Positions 6,084-11,352 of a stretch of DNA of 11,352 nt are shown one piece after another (within the stretch, counting starts at the first letter, position 1; each line of letters opens with the position of its first letter). The stretch comes from CAYZDV01 sp964477275 (lineage in GTDB: Bacteria > Acidobacteriota > Aminicenantia > Aminicenantales > Aminicenantaceae). The notes beneath the pieces were generated by a model. The model was not told where the DNA came from. It did no database searches and saw nothing but the letters and a program-made list of their open reading frames with translations. The stretch lies in the NCBI GenBank assembly GCA_964477275.1, contig CAYZDV010000065.1, positions 1 through 11,352 on the forward strand, read 5' to 3'. The translations under genes and the position numbers were made by a program.

Positions 6084-7906
6084 ACGGTGACGCTCTTGGC
6101 CAGGTTGCGCGGCTGATCCACATCCGCTCCCCTCTTTGCCGCAATATAATAGGCAAAAAGCTGGAGGGGAAGCGTGGTAAGGAAGGGAGTGAAAAGAGGA
6201 CAGGTTGAAGGAACAGGGATGACCGCGTCAACATTTTCCCTGATTTCCCGGTCATCCTCGAAGGCAACGGCCAGGACATAGCCTGCTCTTGTCTTGATTT
6301 CAGAGATGTTGCTCACCATCTTTTCGTAGACACTGTCTCTGGGGATGACCACCATGGTCGGCATCCTGTCGTCAATGAGAGCGATGGGGCCGTGTTTCAT
6401 CTCTCCGCCCGGATAGCCTTCGGCATGGATGTAGGAAATCTCTTTGAGCTTGAGAGCACCTTCCAGAGCCACGGGAAAACTCACCCCCCGTCCCAGATAC
6501 AGGAAATGGCTGGACGTGACAAACTGCAGGGCCAGTTCCTCGATGGCCTTCGCCTGATTGAGGATTCTCTCCATCCTGTGAGGAATCTTCTGCAGCTCCT
6601 CGATATGCGCGAGGTTTTCTGCCTCATCGATTTTTCCCTTGATCTGGGCCAGATGAAGAGCCATAAGGGCCAGGGCGGCAATCTGGGCGGCGAAGGTCTT
6701 GGTGGCCGCCACTCCGATTTCCGGGCCGGCATGGGTGTAAAGCACGCCGTCCGCTTCTCTGGCGATGGAGGAGTTGACCGCGTTGCAGATCGCAAGCGAA
6801 AGGGTTCCGCTTGCCCTGACCACCCTCAGTGCAGCCAGGGAATCAGCGGTCTCTCCGGATTGGGAGATGACCGTGACCAGATCGCCCTGCCCCAGGATAA
6901 AATCCCGGCAGCGGTATTCTGAGGCATATTCGACATCAACCGGAATCCGGGCCAGGCTCTCTATAAAGAACTTTCCCACCAGACCTGCGTGATAGGACGT
7001 GCCGCAGGCGATTATCACCACTCTTCTGACCGTCTCCAACAGCCTGGCTGAAATTCCCGTCTCCTCCAGACAGATGTTCCCTGAATCCAGCGAAATTCTC
7101 CCCTGCAGTGTGTCCCTCACAACCTGGGGCTGCTCGAAAATCTCCTTGAGCATGAAATGTTTGAAGCCCCTTTTCTCAACCATAAGAGGGCTCCAGGAAA
7201 GATGCTCCGCCGCCTTCTCCAGGGGATGGCCTTTGAAGTCGAAGAACTTTACTCCCTGCGACTCGAGGACAGCCATTTCTCCATCCTGGAGAAAGACCAT
7301 CTTCCGGGTATGGCTGAGGAGAGGGTTGATGTCCGAGGAAAGGAAATATTCTCCCTCGCCGAGCCCGACCACCAGCGGAGGACCGACCTTGGCCGCCACA
7401 ATCTTCCCGGCGTCCCGGATGGAAATGACAGCGATGGCGAAGGCCCCTTCCAGGTCCTCGACAGCACTCCTGACAGCTTCCTCGAGAGAGCCCCGGAAAT
7501 GCTTCTCCACGAGGTGGGCGATGACTTCTGTATCTGTTTCGGTGCGGAAGGTGTGGCCTTCTTCCCTGAGCTTCTTTTTCAGGGCCGCATGGTTTTCGAT
7601 GATCCCGTTATGGACGACGACCAGCGAGCCCGTGCAATCCTGGTGAGGGTGAGCGTTTTCCTCCGAAGGACGGCCGTGGGTGGCCCACCGGGTATGTCCG
7701 ATCCCGTAGGCTCCCTCCACCGGCGATGAATCCAGGATTTTTTCTAAAGCGCCGATTTTCCCCTTGACCCTCCTGAGATGGATGCAATTCTCACCGGCCA
7801 CGGCGACCCCGGCAGAGTCATAGCCCCTGTACTCCAGCTTCTTCAACCCCTCGACCAGGACCGGAACCACTCTCCCGGGCCCGGTGTAGCCGATGATCCC
7901 GCACAT
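6077..7906 (-). CDS. glmS: Glutamine--fructose-6-phosphate aminotransferase (isomerizing)
   Basis: A complete 609-residue cytoplasmic enzyme (EC 2.6.1.16) making glucosamine 6-phosphate from fructose 6-phosphate and glutamine, the entry point to amino-sugar synthesis. The N-terminal glutaminase domain (1 to about 235) begins CGIIGY, with the nucleophile Cys2 exposed after Met removal, and carries HTRWATHG (71-78) and ENAHPH (83-88). Two sugar-isomerase (SIS) domains follow: the first has CGTSYHAG (301-308) and SQSGETADS (348-356), the second has LKLKEISYIHAEGYPGGE (485-502) and KHGPIAL (504-510). The C-terminus DQPRNLAKSVTVE is the standard ending, with K604 as the catalytic lysine. The ATG overlaps the TAA of glmU by one base (TAATG), with AAGGA upstream. 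A glmS ribozyme leader is not possible here, because the upstream sequence is glmU coding DNA. No disrupted residues were seen. Confidence 0.98.
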   Translation of the reverse strand: MCGIIGYTGPGRVVPVLVEGLKKLEYRGYDSAGVAVAGENCIHLRRVKGKIGALEKILDSSPVEGAYGIGHTRWATHGRPSEENAHPHQDCTGSLVVVHNGIIENHAALKKKLREEGHTFRTETDTEVIAHLVEKHFRGSLEEAVRSAVEDLEGAFAIAVISIRDAGKIVAAKVGPPLVVGLGEGEYFLSSDINPLLSHTRKMVFLQDGEMAVLESQGVKFFDFKGHPLEKAAEHLSWSPLMVEKRGFKHFMLKEIFEQPQVVRDTLQGRISLDSGNICLEETGISARLLETVRRVVIIACGTSYHAGLVGKFFIESLARIPVDVEYASEYRCRDFILGQGDLVTVISQSGETADSLAALRVVRASGTLSLAICNAVNSSIAREADGVLYTHAGPEIGVAATKTFAAQIAALALMALHLAQIKGKIDEAENLAHIEELQKIPHRMERILNQAKAIEELALQFVTSSHFLYLGRGVSFPVALEGALKLKEISYIHAEGYPGGEMKHGPIALIDDRMPTMVVIPRDSVYEKMVSNISEIKTRAGYVLAVAFEDDREIRENVDAVIPVPSTCPLFTPFLTTLPLQLFAYYIAAKRGADVDQPRNLAKSVTVE

Positions 7907-9282
7907 TATTTTTTCCTTAAGCGCCGAGGCCAGCTTTTCTTCTCTATCTGACGGCTTCGAGCAACAGCCAGAGAGTCAGGCGAGACATCTCTGGTAATGG
8001 TCGAGCCCGCACCGATATAGGCCCTCTTTCCTATTTTGATTGGGGCCACAAGCTCGGTTCCTGAGCCGATAAAGGCTCCTTCCTCGATAACCGTTTTGTG
8101 TTTTTTTCGGCCGTCAAAATTGCACGTGATCGTCCCTGCTCCGATGTTCACCCTCTCCTTGACCACGCAATCTCCCAGATAGGTAAGATGCATGGCCTTG
8201 GACTGGCTTCCGAAATCCGTATTTTTCATCTCCACGAAGTTCCCGACCTTTGCTCTCCGCCGGATCACTGTCTTCGGCCTCAGCCGGGAAAAAGGGCCGA
8301 CCTGGGCTTCGTCCTGAATGGTGCTTTCCTCGATCACGGTCGAGCTCAGGACGGTGACGGCATTCCCCAGCCGGGAATGAATGATATGGACGAAGGGATA
8401 GAGCCGGCATCCTTTTCCGATCACCGAATCGCCTTCGATAATCACCGAGGGAAAGATCACGGTATCCACTCCCACCCTGACATTCAGGTCGATCCAGGTT
8501 GTCCGGGGATCATAAACCGTGACCCCTTTCTCGGTCAGGTCTTTGATCTTTCTCAGCCTCAGGACTTCTGTGGCCTTGGCCATCTCAAAGCGGCTGTTGA
8601 TGCCGATGATCTCCCCTGTGTGGGGGGTTTTGAAGGCGCCGATTTTTTTCCCTGCTCTGGCCAGGATCTCGTGGATATCGGTGATGTAGAATTCTCCCTT
8701 CCTGTTCTGATTGGATATTCCGGGCAGGGCGTGGAGAAGGTCCTTGATTTTGAACAGATAAACCCCGGCGTTTGACTCCTTAATTGCCCTCTCTTGAGGC
8801 GTGGCATCTTTCTCCTCGACGACCCGGATATAGGGACCGGAGCGGATGATGCGGCCAAATCCTGTGGGATTTTCCAGTTCCGCGCTCAAAAATGTCATCG
8901 AATTCCCATTTTTCCAGTGAAAAGCGAGCATGGGCCTCAATGTCTCCGGCCGCAAAAGGGGCAGGTCGCCGTTGATGACCAGGACGTCCTTCTCCCTGCT
9001 TTTCTCCAGAACCTTTCTGGCCACCATCACCGCATGGGCGGTGCCCAGCTGTTCCTTCTGGTGGATAAATTCAATCCCGGCAGAGGCGAATTGCCCCATC
9101 ACGTCCTCTTTCTGGTAGCCGAGGACCAGGAAGAGCTTCTCCGGCTTCAGCTTGAGGACACAGCCGACAACAAAGCTGAGCATGGGTCTCCCCATGATGG
9201 GGTGGAGAACCTTTATCCGGTTTGATTTGAATCTGGTTCCCTTTCCCGCTGCCAGGATGAGTGCAAGAAATCGTCGAGTCAT
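7906..9282 (-). CDS. glmU: Bifunctional GlmU: GlcN-1-P N-acetyltransferase and GlcNAc-1-P uridylyltransferase
   Basis: A 458-residue cytoplasmic enzyme (family norm about 456) that acetylates glucosamine 1-phosphate with acetyl-CoA and then attaches UMP from UTP, giving UDP-GlcNAc for peptidoglycan and lipid A. The N-terminal nucleotidyltransferase domain has LAAGKGTR (10-17), K24, QLGTAHA (78-84), NGDLPL (104-109) with metal ligand D106, and GINSR with N229. The C-terminal left-handed beta-helix (about 253-440) carries RPKTVIRRRAKVGNFVEMKN (335-354), HLTYLGD with catalytic H365, and NIGAGTITCNFDG (379-391). The tail RRLRKK matches the basic end of the family. The ATG at 9282 overlaps the stop of the TPR gene as ATGA, and its own stop overlaps glmS, so all three are coupled. 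Phosphoglucosamine mutase (GlmM), needed between GlmS and GlmU, is not in the window. Confidence 0.98.
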   Translation of the reverse strand: MTRRFLALILAAGKGTRFKSNRIKVLHPIMGRPMLSFVVGCVLKLKPEKLFLVLGYQKEDVMGQFASAGIEFIHQKEQLGTAHAVMVARKVLEKSREKDVLVINGDLPLLRPETLRPMLAFHWKNGNSMTFLSAELENPTGFGRIIRSGPYIRVVEEKDATPQERAIKESNAGVYLFKIKDLLHALPGISNQNRKGEFYITDIHEILARAGKKIGAFKTPHTGEIIGINSRFEMAKATEVLRLRKIKDLTEKGVTVYDPRTTWIDLNVRVGVDTVIFPSVIIEGDSVIGKGCRLYPFVHIIHSRLGNAVTVLSSTVIEESTIQDEAQVGPFSRLRPKTVIRRRAKVGNFVEMKNTDFGSQSKAMHLTYLGDCVVKERVNIGAGTITCNFDGRKKHKTVIEEGAFIGSGTELVAPIKIGKRAYIGAGSTITRDVSPDSLAVARSRQIEKKSWPRRLRKK

Positions 9283-9806
9283 GCCATTCGGGTGATCAAT
9301 CTGAATTTTTTATCCTCCCAGAGAGGTTCAAAGTCTCGCTCGTTCTGGGCCAGAATCTGGAAAAAACCGTCAAGCTGGATGGCCTTTTTCAGATGTTCAA
9401 GGCATTCTTCTGTCTTTCCCGTCCGACAGTAGACATCGGCCATCAGATAGAAGACCTTCCCTTCCTCCGGCTTCATCTCCCGGGCTTTCTCCAGCAGTTT
9501 CAAAGCCTCCTCATAATTCCCTTCGTTCAACCTGAACACGCTCAAATTGCAGTAGTCGTCAAATGTCTTCAAGGTGATTTTTCCACTGGAGAGCTGAGCC
9601 TGACATATCCTGATGTACATTCGAGCCCGGTCGACCAGCTCTTTTTCGTTGCCATGGTTTTCCATAAACGCCTTAAGCAGCTCGCTCGCTTTATCGAATT
9701 CGCGCTTGTGGAAAGACTTGAGAGCCTGACCGTAGGCAGAGAGTGCTCTCTCGTAATCATCCTTCTTTATCTTTTCTTTTTCTTTATCTTTTTCTTTGGG
9801 TGTCAT
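9279..9806 (-). CDS. TPR-repeat protein, first gene of the glmU-glmS operon
   Basis: A 175-residue protein with no signal peptide or membrane segment, so probably cytoplasmic. It is helical throughout and contains tetratricopeptide-type repeats. The clearest are at about 86-115 (NLSVFRLNEGNYEEALKLLE) and 117-149 (VFYLMADVYCRTGKTEECLE); a degenerate one is at about 18-50. TPRs bind other proteins. The first 16 residues are almost all K, E and D. The ending (DFEPLWEDKKFRLI) is typical of a final TPR capping helix. The start is ATG at 9806, with GAGGA 7 bases upstream. Its stop overlaps the glmU start (ATGA), so it is tightly coupled to UDP-GlcNAc synthesis, but I know of no conserved role for such a gene here. 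It could be a scaffold or regulator of envelope enzymes, or simply a passenger. Confidence 0.85.
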   Translation of the reverse strand: MTPKEKDKEKEKIKKDDYERALSAYGQALKSFHKREFDKASELLKAFMENHGNEKELVDRARMYIRICQAQLSSGKITLKTFDDYCNLSVFRLNEGNYEEALKLLEKAREMKPEEGKVFYLMADVYCRTGKTEECLEHLKKAIQLDGFFQILAQNERDFEPLWEDKKFRLITRMA

Positions 9807-9854
9807 GGAAGTTTCCTCGGCTGCCTGAGTTTTCTTTGAATTTGAGTGTTAGTC

Positions 9855-9883
9855 ATTCTATCTCAGAATCCGGGCTTTGACAA
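9855..9883 (-). promoter_or_regulatory. Promoter of the TPR-glmU-glmS operon
   Basis: Minus-strand TTGTCA (9878-9883, five of six) and TAGAAT (9855-9860, five of six) are separated by exactly 17 bases. Transcription would start near 9848, leaving about 42 bases of leader before the TPR ATG, enough for the visible Shine-Dalgarno site. This is among the best-matched protein-gene promoters in the window. Confidence 0.65.
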
Positions 9884-9942
9884 GTGTAAAAAAGCTAACG
9901 CGAGCATCTTTTTTTCCGTGGAGGCTAATATTTTTTTAAGAT

Positions 9943-9968
9943 GGGGCCTGTCACGGGGTGTCCCCCGT
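9943..9968. terminator. Hairpin just after lpxC, possible weak terminator
   Basis: ACGGGG (9953-9958) and CCCCGT (9963-9968) form a 6-bp stem with a TGTC loop, starting two bases after the lpxC stop codon in the minus-strand direction. No T-run follows directly; an A/T-rich stretch comes only further on. The outer GGGGCCTGTC (9943-9952) is the reverse complement of the GACAGGCCCC in the loop and right arm of the 6042-6066 terminator. It may be a decayed terminator or a dispersed palindromic element. Confidence 0.35.
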
Positions 9969-9969
9969 T

Positions 9970-10809
9970 TCAGGCATCCGTGGCGGTCCACAAATCGGGA
10001 TTGCTCAGAAGAAATCTCACGGCCTGGAGATGGATCCGATGACCCGCTTTGTGGGCCTTGACGTGAGCACGGAGCGGAGCTCCCAGGAGGGAGAGGTCTC
10101 CGACCAGGTCAAGGATTTTATGGCGCACGAACTCATCCGGGTAACGGAGAGTCCCGGCCATGAGCCCTTTTTCGTCAAGCACAAGGGCGTTATCCAGGGA
10201 TCCTCCCCTGGCCAGCCCCTGTGCCCTTAAACCTGCCACATCTTTGAGGAAGCCGAAAGTTCTGGCAGGCGCAATCTCCCGGATGAAGGTATTCAGGTTG
10301 AGGGCAAGACTCAACTCCTGCTTCTGGATGAGAGGATGGTCATAGACGATCGTGCAGGAAATCCTGAAATCTTCATCGGGCTCAAAAGTAACCCATCCTT
10401 CTTTCACCCCGACTGAAGCCTGCTTCAGGACTTTGATCACCCTTGTTTTCTCAGGAAGCGGGTTGAGGCCGGCAGCCTGGATGGCCCGGACAAAGGGCAG
10501 AGCGCTGCCGTCGAGGATGGGAACTTCGCCTCCATCGAGCTCGATGATCAGGCTGGAGAGCCCGAATGCATAGAGTGTGGCCAGCAAATGCTCCAGGGTC
10601 TGAATCGTGCAGCTCTTCGATGAAAAGCATGTCGAGTTCCGGGCTTCTATTTTTTTCGGGTCGAGTCTGACCTCTAATCCATCGAGGTCTTTTCGACGGA
10701 AAACGATTTCTCCTTCTCCTGAAGGCTTCAAGCAGAGATTCACCCTCTGGCCGGTATGGATTCCGATTCCTGAGAGCGATATCTCTCTGCGGAGAGTCTT
10801 TTTCCTCAT
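9970..10809 (-). CDS. lpxC: UDP-3-O-acyl-N-acetylglucosamine deacetylase
   Basis: A zinc-dependent cytoplasmic deacetylase (EC 3.5.1.108) that removes the acetyl group from UDP-3-O-acyl-GlcNAc, the first committed step of lipid A synthesis. From the start chosen here it has 279 residues, within the family range. Zinc ligands and catalytic residues are all visible: EHLLA with E73 and H74, ARTFGF (182-187), HKILDLVGD with H230 and D234, and AGHRIH with H257. The opening LRREISLSGIGIHTG is the normal N-terminus. The frame is open further up to a TTG at 10914, but those 35 extra residues (many charged, no homology seen) overlap a promoter-like sequence, so ATG 10809 is preferred. Its Shine-Dalgarno match is weak. 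Presence of this gene indicates a lipid A-containing outer membrane. The substrate derives from UDP-GlcNAc made by the neighbouring GlmU. Confidence 0.96.
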   Translation of the reverse strand: MRKKTLRREISLSGIGIHTGQRVNLCLKPSGEGEIVFRRKDLDGLEVRLDPKKIEARNSTCFSSKSCTIQTLEHLLATLYAFGLSSLIIELDGGEVPILDGSALPFVRAIQAAGLNPLPEKTRVIKVLKQASVGVKEGWVTFEPDEDFRISCTIVYDHPLIQKQELSLALNLNTFIREIAPARTFGFLKDVAGLRAQGLARGGSLDNALVLDEKGLMAGTLRYPDEFVRHKILDLVGDLSLLGAPLRAHVKAHKAGHRIHLQAVRFLLSNPDLWTATDA

Positions 10810-10884
10810 CGATTTTTCTGTCCCGCTCCTGGCCACAGACTGTTTCTCTTCCCTGAAAGGCGTTCCTTGCGCACCGTTTTTTTC

Positions 10885-10914
10885 AGTATAACCCAAAACC
10901 TCCAGCACCCGCAA
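10885..10914 (-). promoter_or_regulatory. Probable lpxC promoter
   Basis: Minus-strand TATACT (10885-10890, five of six) preceded by TTGCGG (10909-10914, three of six) with an 18-base spacer. Transcription would begin near 10878, giving a leader of about 69 bases before the ATG at 10809. Placement inside the long open frame argues against the upstream TTG start for lpxC. Confidence 0.45.
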
Positions 10915-11253
10915 ACCCCCTTTTCCCCCGATAAATCATCAACCTTACTGCTAAGGAAAAAGGGTTTTGGGAGTGGCTGAAGCGACCTTGAAGATTTAGC
11001 CTTCGGAGTTCGGACTCCGAGGGAACCCGACGGAGTCGGGCGTCGAGTATGTCTGAGCACACTGGGTGTCATCCGGCCGAGCCTGCTGAAGGCACGGTCT
11101 CTCGTTCACTGCTCTGAATATCCATGCGGAGTTACGCAGACGCCGAGAAGGCCGAACGAAGAATGGCGTTAAAAATCTGAAAGGAGCGAAGCCGCTCCCG
11201 AAATCCTGATTTGAATTTCGCGGAAAAAGAAGAGCCCCCTCTTGCGGGCGATA
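10915..11253. other. Gene-free stretch with a cluster of GC-rich hairpins
   Basis: No convincing protein gene lies here. Three compact inverted repeats are visible. The first is 11000-11023: core TCGGAGT / ACTCCGA with loop TCGG, extended to 10 bp with one wobble. The second is 11026-11040: CCCGAC / GTCGGG with loop GGA. The third is 11183-11198: GGAGCG / CGCTCC with loop AAGC. A longer-range match, TCGTTC (11102-11107) and GAACGA (11154-11159), encloses a small TGCG/CGCA stem. The region could be a dispersed repeat, a structured RNA or spent coding DNA. Nothing identifies a known RNA family. Confidence 0.45.
11000..11040. repeat. Two adjacent GC-rich hairpins
   Basis: Two stem-loops lie two bases apart: 11000-11023 (10 bp including one wobble, tetraloop TCGG) and 11026-11040 (6 bp, loop GGA). 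Both contain the string CGGAGT, so they may derive from one unit. Neither is followed by a T-run, so they are not intrinsic terminators. The form recalls REP-type intergenic palindromes, but dispersal cannot be judged from one copy. Confidence 0.6.
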
Positions 11254-11282
11254 TAGACCTCTACAGGAATATTTGCTAAAAT
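11254..11282 (+). promoter_or_regulatory. Promoter of the gene at 11290, with extended -10
   Basis: TAGACC (11254-11259, four of six) and TAAAAT (11277-11282, five of six) are 17 bases apart, and the -10 is preceded by TGC, an extended -10 motif. Transcription would start at about 11289, essentially at the ATG (11290). No Shine-Dalgarno site lies between, so the message may be leaderless. Confidence 0.5.
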
Positions 11283-11289
11283 CTGACCG

Positions 11290-11352
11290 ATGAAGTCACT
11301 TCTCGAGGATGTTCTCAGCAAAGTGCACCAGGGAAAGATGGCCCCGGAAGAA
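11290..11352 (+). CDS. N-terminal fragment of a protein, possibly LarB-like
   Basis: ATG at 11290 opens a frame that runs to the end of the window (21 codons): MKSLLEDVLSKVHQGKMAPE and one more E. The pattern of an amphipathic helix followed by G-K-x-A/S-P-E-E is like the N-terminus of LarB, the pyridinium biscarboxylate synthase of the nickel-pincer cofactor pathway, but similar openings occur elsewhere and 21 residues cannot decide. That a gene starts here is supported by the promoter immediately upstream and by the absence of a stop codon. The product name is a guess. Confidence 0.5.
   Translation, partial: MKSLLEDVLSKVHQGKMAPEE

Noticed and set aside
7907..8060. glmS ribozyme upstream of glmS
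   Set aside because: The sequence upstream of glmS is the glmU coding region with a one-base overlap, leaving no leader for a ribozyme.
10806..11072. 88-codon minus-strand frame upstream of lpxC
   Set aside because: Overlaps the lpxC promoter and the hairpin region; no ribosome site or domain.
1..11352. CRISPR array, prophage, insertion sequence or integron
   Set aside because: No regularly spaced repeats, transposase, integrase or terminal inverted repeats were seen; apart from the edges the window is intact housekeeping genes.

Overview
The window reads as ordinary chromosome from a diderm (Gram-negative type) bacterium. It has LpxC, the committing enzyme of lipid A synthesis, GlmU and GlmS, which supply UDP-GlcNAc, and a large outer-membrane TonB-dependent receptor of the carboxypeptidase-regulatory-domain type common in Acidobacteria and relatives. 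Together with a phosphatidylinositol-type lipid gene pair and several lysine-rich protein tails, this suggests Acidobacteriota or Candidatus Aminicenantes. That placement is an inference from gene content and style; no 16S or other phylogenetic marker was tested.

Layout. Positions 1-216 hold a possible 3' end of an upstream gene and a promoter. A PilZ-domain gene (217-627, +) converges on a small two-helix membrane protein gene (656-916, -). A tRNA-Leu(UAA) lies at 1108-1193 (-) with its own promoter. A plus-strand block follows: a CDP-alcohol phosphatidyltransferase (1413-2057), inositol-3-phosphate synthase (2061-3200) and a TonB-dependent receptor (3220-6036). It ends in a strong bidirectional terminator (6042-6066).

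The right half is mostly minus-strand cell-envelope precursor synthesis. One operon, TPR protein - glmU - glmS (9806 down to 6077), has overlapping stop/start codons at both junctions and a good sigma70-type promoter at 9855-9883. Upstream of it is lpxC, whose real start is probably 10809, with its own promoter at 10885-10914. Positions 10915-11289 hold no gene but several GC-rich hairpins. A new plus-strand gene begins at 11290 and runs off the end.

How the genes fit together. Ino1 converts glucose-6-phosphate to inositol phosphate, and the phosphatidyltransferase next to it probably couples this to CDP-diacylglycerol to give a phosphatidylinositol(-phosphate) membrane lipid. GlmS and GlmU convert fructose-6-phosphate to UDP-GlcNAc, which feeds peptidoglycan and, through LpxC, lipid A. 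The window is therefore an envelope-precursor neighbourhood. I did not find a clearly new multi-gene system. The best leads are an altered CDP-alcohol phosphatidyltransferase signature, two genes whose promoters would give almost leaderless mRNAs, and the hairpin-rich gap before the last gene.
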